Below, piece after piece: positions 1-8,573 of a stretch of 64,000 nt of DNA (its first letter is position 1; each line of letters opens with the position of its first letter). The stretch spans positions 186,001 to 250,000 of the forward strand of contig OZ250161.1 in the NCBI GenBank assembly GCA_965237985.1, read 5' to 3'. The stretch comes from G965212025 sp965237985 (lineage in GTDB: Bacteria > Pseudomonadota > Gammaproteobacteria > Poriferisulfidales > Oxydemutatoraceae). Under the pieces are notes generated by a model, which was not told where the DNA came from, did no database searches, and was given only the letters and a program-made list of their open reading frames with translations. Made by a program: the position numbers and the translations under genes.

Positions 1-287
1 CATATTCCACTATCGTCAAGCGACGTGTAGCTATGCCTTGGGGAGAGCGGGAAAAAGCGTTTCAGAATTATCGGCGGGGGCGCTATGTGGAATTCAATCT
101 CATTCACGATCGTGGCACCTTGTTTGGGTTGCAATCGCACGGTCGTACTGAATCGATATTGATGTCGTTGCCGCCCACTGCCTGCTGGCAATATGATTGG
201 CGCCCGTCCCCGGGAACGCCTGAAGAGACGCTCTACAAAGATTTTCTCAGACCGCGGGATTGGTTGCGCGAGGTGTCCAGGCAGTGA
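1..287 (+). CDS. hemF: Coproporphyrinogen III oxidase, aerobic, C-terminal part
   Basis: Only the 3' end is in the window; the frame is already open at base 3. The enzyme oxidatively decarboxylates coproporphyrinogen III to protoporphyrinogen IX in haem synthesis. The visible part matches the C-terminus of the family: the stretch RRGRYVEFNLIHDRGTLFGL followed by GRTESILMSLPP and a final DFLRPRDWL are family signatures. The stop codon at 285-287 overlaps the likely GTG start of hemB, so the two haem genes are probably translationally coupled. Confidence 0.95.
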   Translation, partial: YSTIVKRRVAMPWGEREKAFQNYRRGRYVEFNLIHDRGTLFGLQSHGRTESILMSLPPTACWQYDWRPSPGTPEETLYKDFLRPRDWLREVSRQ

Positions 288-1279
288 CGCGCGTTTTTCC
301 TGTGGCCCGCATGCGACGCATGCGGGCAGATGCTTTTAGTCGTCGCCTCGCATGTGAGACTCGGCTGTCGGTAGATAACCTGATTCAGCCTTTTTTTATT
401 TGCGAAGGTGAGCATGTGCGTGACCCGATCCCCTCTCTGCCGGGTGTTTTTCGCCTGTCGACGGATCAGCTTTTGATTGCAGTCCGGGAAGTCTGTGCTC
501 TGAGAATACCGGCGGTGATTTTGTTCCCGGCTGTTGAGAAGGCTCTAAAAAGTTTGCAGGCTGAAGAATCCTGCAATCCCGATGGGCTCGTACAGGATGC
601 GATCAGGAAAATAAAGGACGCCTTTCCGGAACTTGGTGTCATCAGCGATGTGGCCTTGGACCCGTATACCTCCCATGGTCAGGATGGAGTCATCGACGAC
701 AGGGGTTACGTGTTGAATCAGGGAACCGTGGACCTTCTGGTGAAGCAGGCCCTCTCTCATGCTCGGGCGGGAGCAGACATTGTGGCTCCATCAGACATGA
801 TGGATGGGCGCGTTGGGGCAATACGGCGGGCACTCGAAGAGGCAGGTTACTTCAATGTTCGCATCCTGGCTTACTCGGTAAAGTACGCCTCCGCCTTTTA
901 CGATCCTTTTCGTGACGCAGTAGGTTCGGCGTTGGTGCTTGGGAATGCTGACAAGCGCACCTATCAAATGGATCCGGGAAACGTTTTGGAAGGGCTTGAT
1001 GAAGTGGCGTTGGATTTGCAGGAGGGGGCTGACATGGTCATGGTGAAGCCGGCACTTTGTTACCTCGATGTCATCAGACGCATAAGAGAAAGTTGTAATG
1101 TCCCGGTTGTTGCTTACCAGGTCGGTGGCGAGTACGCCATGTTGAAAGCGGCTGCTGGCCGGGGATGGTTGCGTGAGCGGGAATGTGCGCTGGAAATGCT
1201 GGTTTCCATACGTCGGGCCGGTGCGCAGGGAATATTGAGCTACTACGCAATGCAGGCAGCCCGCTACCTGGCTGAATAA
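284..1279 (+). CDS. hemB: Delta-aminolevulinic acid dehydratase (porphobilinogen synthase)
   Basis: Condenses two 5-aminolevulinates to porphobilinogen. About 331 residues, normal for the family. Both active-site lysines are visible, in YSVKYAS and in MVMVKPALCYLD. The metal loop reads DVALDPYTSHGQDG, without the cysteines of zinc enzymes, so this is the cysteine-poor Mg-type as in Pseudomonas. I prefer the GTG at 284, which overlaps the hemF stop and gives an N-terminus MTRVFPVARMRRMR like other HemB proteins; the frame is open further upstream to a TTG at 260, and an ATG lies at 311. Confidence 0.95.
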   Translation: MTRVFPVARMRRMRADAFSRRLACETRLSVDNLIQPFFICEGEHVRDPIPSLPGVFRLSTDQLLIAVREVCALRIPAVILFPAVEKALKSLQAEESCNPDGLVQDAIRKIKDAFPELGVISDVALDPYTSHGQDGVIDDRGYVLNQGTVDLLVKQALSHARAGADIVAPSDMMDGRVGAIRRALEEAGYFNVRILAYSVKYASAFYDPFRDAVGSALVLGNADKRTYQMDPGNVLEGLDEVALDLQEGADMVMVKPALCYLDVIRRIRESCNVPVVAYQVGGEYAMLKAAAGRGWLRERECALEMLVSIRRAGAQGILSYYAMQAARYLAE

Positions 1280-1286
1280 AACGGCG

Positions 1287-2120
1287 GTGAACCACAAATC
1301 ACGTTATGCCGTGATTGGGCATCCTGTGGCTCACAGTCTTTCCCCCAGGATTCATCTGATGTTTGCCAGGCAGATGGCTGAAGCTATTGATTATGGAACG
1401 ATTGATTCTCCACCGAATGCATTTGCTGACAGCGTCGCCAGTTTTATTGTCGCCGGGGGACGGGGACTGAACGTGACTTTGCCTTTCAAACAGGCGGCCA
1501 GGTGGCTGGCGACTGAAGTCAGTGCGTCGGTGGCGCAGACAGGGGCCGCGAATACCTTGTGTTTTCGCGACGATGGCAGTATCTATGCCGATAACACGGA
1601 CGGCATAGGGTTGTGTAAGGACCTGCGCAGACTGGGTGTCAGTCTGGATGGTGGAAGACTACTGGTCATCGGTGCCGGCGGTGCGTGTCGCGGCATTCTT
1701 TTAGCGCTGTTTCAGTCAGGAGTTCGCGACATCGTTTTAACCAACAGGCGCATGGAGCGTGCCGCACAAATCGCAGAAGAGTTTTCTGCTTACCCATTGC
1801 GCATTTGCAACAGGGGAGAACTTGCCGGAAACAGCTTTGACGGCGTTATTAACGCGACTTCCGCAAGCTTGAATGGTGTGGTGCCTGATTTGCCGGTAGA
1901 CCTGCTGCGAACGATTGCCTGGGGATACGACCTGGCTTATTCATGTGGAAACACGCCCTTTACGAAATGGTTGAAAGAATACGATGTCAAACGTGCCTAT
2001 GATGGTACCGGAATGCTGGTTGAACAGGCAGCTGCGTCTTTTTATTTATGGCACAGGCGCCGCCCGGATACGTCGCCGGTTATAAAAGCATTGATGGCTA
2101 AAGGTTCCCGGGAGAAATGA
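1287..2120 (+). CDS. aroE: Shikimate dehydrogenase (NADP+)
   Basis: Reduces 3-dehydroshikimate to shikimate in the aromatic amino acid pathway. The N-terminal substrate domain has SLSPRIH and NVTLPFKQ, whose lysine is the catalytic one, and NTDGIGL with the catalytic aspartate; the NADP domain has the glycine-rich VIGAGGACRG. 277 residues is normal. GTG start 7 bases after hemB; no strong ribosome binding site, so it is probably coupled to hemB. hemF-aroE linkage is usual in gammaproteobacteria; here hemB lies between them. Confidence 0.95.
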   Translation: MNHKSRYAVIGHPVAHSLSPRIHLMFARQMAEAIDYGTIDSPPNAFADSVASFIVAGGRGLNVTLPFKQAARWLATEVSASVAQTGAANTLCFRDDGSIYADNTDGIGLCKDLRRLGVSLDGGRLLVIGAGGACRGILLALFQSGVRDIVLTNRRMERAAQIAEEFSAYPLRICNRGELAGNSFDGVINATSASLNGVVPDLPVDLLRTIAWGYDLAYSCGNTPFTKWLKEYDVKRAYDGTGMLVEQAAASFYLWHRRRPDTSPVIKALMAKGSREK

Positions 2121-2264
2121 GGTTGCCCGGGACGGTAAGTGGGGTTCCTTCAGTGCGCAGGTCAATATGGGGAGTATGAACCCAAAAAACCATATCCTTG
2201 AAACCCTTTCTTAATCGGTTCCGCCAGCGACTGCCAGACAGTTGTGTGCTGGTGGACAAGGGCT

Positions 2265-2789
2265 TCAGCCGTGCATGAAATGGTTTTTGACGCGCACGTA
2301 ATCGGCGGCTGAAAAGCTCAGGTACTCCAGCTCTCTGTCAGTCAACGCACGGGTTTTTTTGGCCGGTGAGCCCACCCACAAATAGCCACTTTCTATGCGC
2401 TTGCCAGGAGGAACCAGGGCGCCGGCCGCAACCATGGCATGACTTTCCACAACGGCAGCATCCAGGACGATAGCTCCCATGCCTATGAGGCAAAGGTCAT
2501 GCAATTGGCAGCCGTGCAAAATGGCACCATGCCCGACAGTAACCTCGTTTCCAATCAGCAAGGAATGGCCGTCAGGAAAAAAGCGGTTATCACCGGTCAA
2601 GTGGAGGATGCTGCCATCCTGGATGTTGGTGCGTGTGCCGATGCGTATGATGTTCACATCAGCTCGCAAAGTACACATTGGCCAGATGGAGCTGTCGGCA
2701 CCGATTTTTACGTTGCCGATGACTGCCGCGTCTGGGTCGATATAAGCACTTTCAGCGATTTTTGGCTGTATATCCCGGTACTTTCGCAT
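2265..2789 (-). CDS. Gamma-class carbonic anhydrase family protein (YrdA-like)
   Basis: A left-handed beta-helix protein of about 174 residues built of hexapeptide repeats (for example AVIGNVKIGADSSIW). Three histidines in the positions of the gamma-carbonic anhydrase metal ligands are present: ILHLTG near residue 63 and VGHGAILHG near residues 87 and 92. The start was set at the ATG giving MRKYRDIQP, 18 codons inside the longest frame, because the family starts there. Convergent with aroE, next to which yrdA also lies in E. coli. CO2 hydration is likely but enzymatic activity in YrdA-type members is not always shown. Confidence 0.88.
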   Translation of the reverse strand: MRKYRDIQPKIAESAYIDPDAAVIGNVKIGADSSIWPMCTLRADVNIIRIGTRTNIQDGSILHLTGDNRFFPDGHSLLIGNEVTVGHGAILHGCQLHDLCLIGMGAIVLDAAVVESHAMVAAGALVPPGKRIESGYLWVGSPAKKTRALTDRELEYLSFSAADYVRVKNHFMHG

Positions 2790-3384
2790 GCTTATTTTGA
2801 CTTTTCCTCTTGTGTCGGGATGAACGCGAAAAGTTGTGCACAAAGTAACGGAAGCAGTTTTCCGCTCAGGGTCAGATACGCAATCTCCATCCAGTTCAAG
2901 CCGTCAGCGGTTTCCGTGCTTTCGCCATTGTTATTCTCAAACAGACCTTGTCCAAATTATCCTTCCAATACTGGCGGCACTCGTTTCTTTCAGTTTTGAG
3001 TCTGGATGGCATGAACTCCAGAACACTGTTGTGCCAAGACTTATTCTCCTTTCAGCGCCAGCCGCTCTCGCCGTCTTGATTGTGGAGGCAGGAAAGTAAC
3101 TGTGTCCCTCTCTTTCCGCCTCGTCTTCAGACGCGTCAAAGACGTGGCAGAGAATGGTGCTCAATTCCCAATTGTCCTGGTATGGACATCCTTCTAAATG
3201 ATCGGTTCTTTCCGGTTCTGTCTGTTGTTCACGTTGAGAACCCTTTACCAGGGGTGCCTTGGAGAAATCTTGCCTTGCGCTTGCAGAGCGTTGTTGACTT
3301 TCAGGCGGGTTGTCCGTCCCCCGCATCCACAGAGACGTCTCTCTCCCGCGTAATCGGTCTGGTTTTGGGGTTAATCTTTCAAAC
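2790..3384. other. Gene-poor stretch
   Basis: About 600 bases between the carbonic anhydrase gene and the first copy of the 3.4/4.6 kb direct repeat. Open frames exist on both strands but none has a recognisable domain, a good ribosome binding site or convincing composition. I see no RNA gene or terminator here. Confidence 0.5.
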
Positions 3385-3567
3385 AGTGTACGACCTACTG
3401 TCTGAAGGAGCGTGTGATGACATGAGCCTTGCCATCGTCACCAAGTCCGACATCTCCAAATCTTCGGGCACCACGAACATCGCTGTAGCCAAATTTGATT
3501 TCCATACTCTCCTCCGTCTATTTATCAGGACAAAAAAATAATTTTCTCAATCTTCAAAGCAAGTAGA
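3385..3567 (-). pseudogene. Copy of leader and first 36 codons of the 4.67 kb gene, ended by a nonsense codon
   Basis: Nearly identical over about 183 bases to 4553-4736. On the minus strand it carries the same leader with a strong ribosome binding site (GGAGGAGAGT directly before ATG at 3505) and the same first residues, MEIKFGYSDVRGARRFGD, but the TGG (Trp) of the complete gene is TAG here (3395-3397), ending the peptide after RSFRQ. The 3' end of the complete gene (stop at 3547) runs into this copy, so the present C-terminus of that gene may itself be a product of the duplication. Confidence 0.8.
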
Positions 3568-4674
3568 TCCCCGGGAAGAAACACGCCTACGGCTACGCAT
3601 CACCGAGTTAACTGGGTAGATTGCAAAACATCTGAAAACGAATAGCGAGCACGGTAAGCGCATCATTTTCTGCCACAGCCCCCCCTTAGGCAACTGAAAA
3701 CCATCCCCGGATTCATCAGAACTGCCAGCGCGTGCGAACTCCATGGCCACGGACATGTTTCCGAGTTTTTCATCCGTTGTCACCAGTTGACTATCTTTGA
3801 ACTCCAACTTTTCAACCATCTGGCATGCCAGCTCAGCTGTGAAACCTGCTGGTACGGGCATCCGTGATTCTGCAGCTATGCTTACGAATTTTGGCTGTCC
3901 CTCGAATAGACTAGCACTAGCGAACTTATCACTTGGTGAGCGTAAGGGCTGCGTTTCGAAAGAATCTGCAGATCCTTTCGAATATGCGCAGCAGGTATAG
4001 TATGTCAGGAAAGCCACCGCTGCCTCTTTTCGTGCCGCGTCTTCTGTGCCTTTTTTCGCGTTTTTCCATTTCGGTCGCAATTTCGTAATTTTCTTCTCGA
4101 TGCGCCTGTTCATCTCAACACCCAGGATTGTGTTGAATCGCACTTTTTCTCCTTGGTCTAGGCCTGTGAGATTAGCCATTGATAGCTCACTGCCGTTCAG
4201 AAGTTTTTCAGCATCCATCTCGCCGTGAACGTCATCCCACGAGGTTCTACACGAGCGCGTGCCGGCTTGTGTAGAGGGGATTTTATTGTCAGTTCGCTCG
4301 GCTGCGATCAAAGACCGAGCAGGGGTGGGTGTATTTTCAGGTCCACGGTCTGCCTGATCCTCTGCTGTTTCCTTCGACTTCGGAAGAAGTTCAGACAGTT
4401 CACGCAAAAGCATTCTTCTGTTTCCGATATGGGGTGATGTTCCACCGCTGCTTGGGGTGGTTTCTTTACCAGCAAGCAGACCCTGATAGATTTCGCGTCG
4501 CTGTTCTTTTATCCGGTTTCGGTAAGCAACGAAGGGGCTGTAATATTTCAAGCAGTGTACTGTCCACTGTCTGAAGGAGCGTGTGATGACATGAGCCTTG
4601 CCATCGTCACCAAGTCCGACATCTCCAAATCTTCGGGCACCACGAACATCGCTGTAGCCAAATTTGATTTCCAT
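3547..4674 (-). CDS. Hypothetical protein with RRFGDVG N-terminal motif
   Basis: 375 residues, not recognised. The N-terminus (about residues 1-44) has the pattern RRFGDVG, then RSFRQWTVH, shared with a second truncated relative at 4853-5038 and with the copy at 3385-3567, so it defines a small local family. The rest is hydrophilic and charged with a basic stretch KKITKLRPKWKNAKKG; no signal peptide or membrane segment is evident. It has a very good ribosome binding site (GGAGGAGAGT-ATG). The last residues are encoded inside a duplicated segment, so the C-terminus may be artificial. Expression is plausible; function unknown. Confidence 0.55.
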   Translation of the reverse strand: MEIKFGYSDVRGARRFGDVGLGDDGKAHVITRSFRQWTVHCLKYYSPFVAYRNRIKEQRREIYQGLLAGKETTPSSGGTSPHIGNRRMLLRELSELLPKSKETAEDQADRGPENTPTPARSLIAAERTDNKIPSTQAGTRSCRTSWDDVHGEMDAEKLLNGSELSMANLTGLDQGEKVRFNTILGVEMNRRIEKKITKLRPKWKNAKKGTEDAARKEAAVAFLTYYTCCAYSKGSADSFETQPLRSPSDKFASASLFEGQPKFVSIAAESRMPVPAGFTAELACQMVEKLEFKDSQLVTTDEKLGNMSVAMEFARAGSSDESGDGFQLPKGGLWQKMMRLPCSLFVFRCFAIYPVNSVMRSRRRVSSRGSTCFED

Positions 4675-4736
4675 ACTCTCCTCCGTCTATTTATCAGGAC
4701 AAAAAAATAATTTTCTCAATCTTCAAAGCAAGCAGC
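4553..4736 (-). repeat. Direct repeat, second copy (leader and N-terminal codons)
   Basis: Partner of 3385-3567; start codons of the two copies are 1169 bases apart. This copy is the real 5' end of the 375-residue gene. Differences between the copies are few and include the Trp-to-stop change in the other copy. Confidence 0.9.
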
Positions 4737-4852
4737 GCCATACCGGCACGATATATAGCCAACGGAATTCATCAGAGGTCCTGGGGGGAACGCGCCCCAC
4801 GCCGATCATTAAGCAGGACAAGGTCATGATGAAACTTCTGCGAACCCCTCAT

Positions 4853-5038
4853 CTATGTCAAGTGCACAGCCCACTCTCCGAATGAACGCCTGACGACGTA
4901 GGCTTCGCCCTGAGAAGTCCCGACATCTCCAAACCTTTGCGAACGACGAATGTTCGCTTCATTGAAATTGATTCTCACCTTCACTTCTGTTTGTGGCTGG
5001 AAAACGAAAAGGGACGTAGGCGCTTTTTGTACAGGCAC
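4853..5038 (-). pseudogene. Truncated relative of the RRFGDVG-motif protein
   Basis: A 61-codon frame whose last 40 residues align with the N-terminus of the 3547-4674 product: RINFNEANIRRSQRFGDVG followed by GEAYVVRRSFGEWAVHL. The sequence is clearly diverged (roughly half of positions shared), so it is an older copy of the same 5' end, without the rest of the gene. It lies 5' to leuC on the opposite strand. Confidence 0.6.
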
Positions 5039-5358
5039 ACGGGCATCACTGGTTTTTCCTGCTCCCTGTCGTCATTTCGATCCGGTTTCTACCTGCATGT
5101 GATACAGCAAATACACAGCAAAAGGAAATTGGAATCTGTTTTTCGCAAGGCTTTAATCTTCCAAAAATCCACAAAGCAGTTGTCCGGAAAGGTCCCGACT
5201 AGTGCGAGACAGATTACTGCTGAACAAAAGGCTCTGGCAGACAGAACCACTGGCAACCAGCGTTCCCTTGGTTTCCAGTGACCTATTTGGCAGAAAGTTT
5301 GCCTGGTCGGTCAGCCCGTCTTCCGGAAAGCAACACGGGCAGAATATCTGCAATTTTG

Positions 5359-5364
5359 TATAAT
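5359..5364 (+). promoter_or_regulatory. Candidate -10 box before leuC
   Basis: A consensus TATAAT lies only 10 bases before the preferred leuC ATG at 5374. I see no matching -35 box at the expected distance. If used, the transcript would start at or near the start codon, giving a leaderless message for the leucine operon; otherwise the upstream in-frame start at 5278 or another promoter is used. Confidence 0.3.
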
Positions 5365-5373
5365 CATCCGGCA

Positions 5374-6789
5374 ATGAGCGGGCAAACACTCTACGATAAG
5401 TTGTGGTCGGACCATCTGGTCTATGAGGATGCTGGAGGGAACTGTTTGATCTACATCGATCGGCACCTGATCCATGAAGTGACTTCTCCACAGGCTTTTG
5501 ACGGCTTGCGACACCGTCGCATGAAGCCGTGGCGTGCCGGATCCATTCAGGCGGTACCGGATCACAGTGTGCCGACGGTCAAACGAAAACAGCCCATTCG
5601 TGATCCGGTTGCACGACTGCAGGTGGAAATGCTGGGGAAAAATTGTCGTGAGTTTGGCATTAGCTGCTTTTCGATGAACGATGTTCGTCAGGGCATTGTT
5701 CATGTCATTGGCCCGGAGCAGGGGATTACTTTGCCTGGCATGACGGTGGTATGCGGTGATTCACACACTTCCACGCACGGTGCTTTTGCGACTTTCTCAT
5801 TAGGGATTGGGACATCGGAAGTGGAGCATGTTTTGGCAACGCAATGTCTGCGGATACAAAAGGCAAAGTGCATGAGGATCAGCGTGACGGGGGAGCTTTC
5901 TCCAGGGGTCGCCGCCAAAGATATTGTCTTAAGGCTGATCGGGAAAATTGGCGTCGCTGGCGGCTCCGGTTGTGTTTTTGAATATGCCGGCAGCACCATT
6001 CGAGCTTTGTCTGTGGAGGGGCGCATGACGGTTTGCAATATGTCCATTGAAGCAGGCGCGCGCGCCGGCATGATTGCGTTTGATGATCGTGTTGCCTGCT
6101 ATTTTGCCGGACGGCCTTTCGCGCCTTCAGGAAAATTGTGGGAAAAGGCACTGGGGCAGTGGCAGTCACTGTATTCAGATGAGGATGCGGAATTTGTTGA
6201 TGAAATACAGCTTGCGGCTGATGAGATAGAGCCGCAGGTTACCTGGGGAACATCGCCCGAAATGGTGGTTCCGATTTCTGGTCGCGTGCCGAATCCGGAA
6301 CAGCTTTCCAACCCCGTGAAAGCTGACGCCTGTCGTCGGGCACTGGATTACATGGGTCTGGTGGCTCATACCGCGATTCAGGACATTTCTATCGATAAGG
6401 TTTTTATTGGTTCTTGTACCAATGGCCGGATCGAGGATTTGCGCGCCGCAGCGCAAGTGGCAAGGGGGCAGAAAATTGCGAAAAACGTTCGGTTGGCCAT
6501 GGTGGTCCCGGGTTCGGGTCTGGTGAAGCGTCAGGCCGAAGAGGAAGGACTGGATCGGGATTTCATGGCCGCAGGTTTTCAATGGCGTGCCCCGGGCTGT
6601 TCTATGTGCTTGGGTATGAATGATGACTTTCTGGAGTCGGGCGAGAGATGTGCTGCGACTTCCAACAGGAATTTTGAAGGGCGACAGGGCTGCGGGGGCA
6701 GAACACATCTGGTAAGCCCTGCCATGGCGGCGGCGGCTGCCGTAGCAGGACATTTCGTAGATGTGCGTGACTGCCTGGGCGGTTCATGA
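5374..6789 (+). CDS. leuC: 3-isopropylmalate dehydratase large subunit
   Basis: With LeuD isomerises 2-isopropylmalate to 3-isopropylmalate in leucine synthesis. 471 residues from the ATG at 5374 (SGQTLYDKLWSDHLVYE), which matches the family N-terminus; the frame extends upstream to 5278. The 4Fe-4S cysteines are visible in GSCTNGR and CSMCLGM, and substrate-binding GDSHTSTHGAF is intact. First gene of leuC-leuD-leuB-asd with overlapping or 6-base junctions, so one operon. Confidence 0.96.
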   Translation: MSGQTLYDKLWSDHLVYEDAGGNCLIYIDRHLIHEVTSPQAFDGLRHRRMKPWRAGSIQAVPDHSVPTVKRKQPIRDPVARLQVEMLGKNCREFGISCFSMNDVRQGIVHVIGPEQGITLPGMTVVCGDSHTSTHGAFATFSLGIGTSEVEHVLATQCLRIQKAKCMRISVTGELSPGVAAKDIVLRLIGKIGVAGGSGCVFEYAGSTIRALSVEGRMTVCNMSIEAGARAGMIAFDDRVACYFAGRPFAPSGKLWEKALGQWQSLYSDEDAEFVDEIQLAADEIEPQVTWGTSPEMVVPISGRVPNPEQLSNPVKADACRRALDYMGLVAHTAIQDISIDKVFIGSCTNGRIEDLRAAAQVARGQKIAKNVRLAMVVPGSGLVKRQAEEEGLDRDFMAAGFQWRAPGCSMCLGMNDDFLESGERCAATSNRNFEGRQGCGGRTHLVSPAMAAAAAVAGHFVDVRDCLGGS

Positions 6790-7436
6790 AGCCGTTCACA
6801 ACGCATCATGGACTGGTGGTGCCACTGGATTATGTCAATGTCGACACTGACCAGATTGTTCCCAAGCAGTATCTGAAGGCTGTTACCAGAACGGGTTTAG
6901 GCGAAGTCCTTTTTGATTCGTGGCGGTACCTTGACCCGGGGCAAATCGGAACCGACCACTCACAGCGTCGCCTGAATCCTGATTTTGTTTTAAACGATCC
7001 CCGTTACCAGGGGGGATCCGTGTTGCTCGCCCGCGATAATTTTGGTTGCGGTTCGTCGCGCGAACACGCGGTCTGGGCGTTGTTCCAGGCAGGTTTTTAT
7101 GCGGTGCTGGCGCCGGATTTTGCTGATATTTTTCGAGAAAACTGTTACAAAAACAGCTTGCTTCCCGTCTCTTTGAAACCATCCGAGATCGCTGTGCTTT
7201 TTCGGAGAACAGTGGCGAGTAAAGACTACCGGCTGCACATTTCTCTGCCGGAGCAAACGGTCTCCGATGGTGACTCGCAGTGGACTTTTGAAATTGACGC
7301 CTTGTCCAAGCGTTGCTTGCTGGAAGGATTGGACCAGATAGCATTGACTATGGGGCATATCGGGAAAATTCGCGCTTACGAGCAAGTGCGTGCACGTACC
7401 TCGCCTTGGATTTTCCCGGACGATCACACCCCCTGA
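6786..7436 (+). CDS. leuD: 3-isopropylmalate dehydratase small subunit
   Basis: Swivelling domain partner of LeuC. 216 residues. Family signatures DTDQIVPKQYLK near the N-terminus and NFGCGSSREHAVWAL in the middle are intact. ATG overlaps the leuC stop by 4 bases (ATGA), so the two subunits are coupled, as usual. Confidence 0.96.
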   Translation: MKPFTTHHGLVVPLDYVNVDTDQIVPKQYLKAVTRTGLGEVLFDSWRYLDPGQIGTDHSQRRLNPDFVLNDPRYQGGSVLLARDNFGCGSSREHAVWALFQAGFYAVLAPDFADIFRENCYKNSLLPVSLKPSEIAVLFRRTVASKDYRLHISLPEQTVSDGDSQWTFEIDALSKRCLLEGLDQIALTMGHIGKIRAYEQVRARTSPWIFPDDHTP

Positions 7437-7442
7437 TCCAAT

Positions 7443-8573
7443 ATGGAAGCGGAAGCAAGTGCTTCGTCTGGCCGGGTTTTGCTACTGCCAGGCGATGGTA
7501 TCGGTCCGGAGGTAGTGGCAGAGGCGCGAAAAGTCGGTGAGGCGGTCGCGCCATTTCTCCAGCGTCCCATTCAATTCAAAACCGGTCTTATTGGTGGGTG
7601 TGCCGTGGAGGTGCTTGGGAAACCATTGCCTGAAGCCACGCTGGCAGATGCCAGGCAGAGTGATGCGATTTTGCTGGGTGCGGTGGGAGGACCAAAATAC
7701 GAAACGTTGGCACGGGAACTACGTCCGGAGCGTGGTCTGTTGGCTATACGTAGTGAACTCGGACTGTTTGCGAATTTACGCCCGGCAAAAGTTTTTTCCA
7801 GCTTGGTGCACGCCTCGTCGCTGAAGCCTGAGCTTTTGTCCGGGCTGGATATCCTGATCGTGCGGGAACTGACCGGCGGCATCTATTTTGGTGAGCCGCG
7901 TGGTCGCCGAAAAAATGACCATGGTGAAGAAGCTTTTAACACCATGATTTACGACAGCGAAGAAATAGAGCGCGTTGTGCGCGTTGCCTGCGAAGCCGCG
8001 CACAAGCGGGGTGGACGAGTGTGTTCGGTTGACAAGGCAAATGTTCTGGAAGTATCCGAGTTGTGGCGGGAAGTGGCAAAGCGCACGGCCAGTGACTACG
8101 TGGATGTGGAAATGGATTTCATGTACGTGGACAATGCAGCCATGCAGCTGGTTCGCGACCCCAGACAATTTGACGTTATTGTAACTGCCAATCTTTTTGG
8201 GGACATTCTTTCCGATTTGGCTGCCATGCTGACCGGATCGATCGGCATGCTGCCGTCTGCGTCGCTTGCGTGCAGCGGGGCTGGGCTTTTTGAGCCCGTA
8301 CATGGTTCCGCCCCCGAGCTCGCGGGCCGGAATATCGCGAATCCTCTGGCAGCTATTCTTTCTTTCGCCATGCTGCTACGTTATTCACTGGGAGAGGAGG
8401 AAGCTGCGAGACGGGTGGAAAACGCTGTTGATGATGCGCTTGAGGAGGGGATGACGATTGACTTGGCGGATGACAAGTCTGCGGTTTCCTGTTCGGAGAT
8501 GGGGGATCTGGTTGTCCACTCGCTTGCTGAGTCACAGCTGTATCTGCGCGAGGTGCAAGAAGGGAAGATATGA
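7443..8573 (+). CDS. leuB: 3-isopropylmalate dehydrogenase
   Basis: NAD-dependent oxidative decarboxylation of 3-isopropylmalate. 376 residues. Visible are LLPGDGIGPEV at the N-terminus, the substrate arginines around LRPERGLLAIRSELGLFANLRP, RELTGGIYFGEPRG, the catalytic lysine in SVDKANVLE, and the metal aspartates in NLFGDILSDLAAM. It has 10 extra residues before the usual start (MEAEASASSGRVLLLPG). Confidence 0.96.
   Translation: MEAEASASSGRVLLLPGDGIGPEVVAEARKVGEAVAPFLQRPIQFKTGLIGGCAVEVLGKPLPEATLADARQSDAILLGAVGGPKYETLARELRPERGLLAIRSELGLFANLRPAKVFSSLVHASSLKPELLSGLDILIVRELTGGIYFGEPRGRRKNDHGEEAFNTMIYDSEEIERVVRVACEAAHKRGGRVCSVDKANVLEVSELWREVAKRTASDYVDVEMDFMYVDNAAMQLVRDPRQFDVIVTANLFGDILSDLAAMLTGSIGMLPSASLACSGAGLFEPVHGSAPELAGRNIANPLAAILSFAMLLRYSLGEEEAARRVENAVDDALEEGMTIDLADDKSAVSCSEMGDLVVHSLAESQLYLREVQEGKI

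Noticed and set aside
2439..2999. 186-codon plus-strand frame
   Set aside because: Antisense of the carbonic anhydrase gene.
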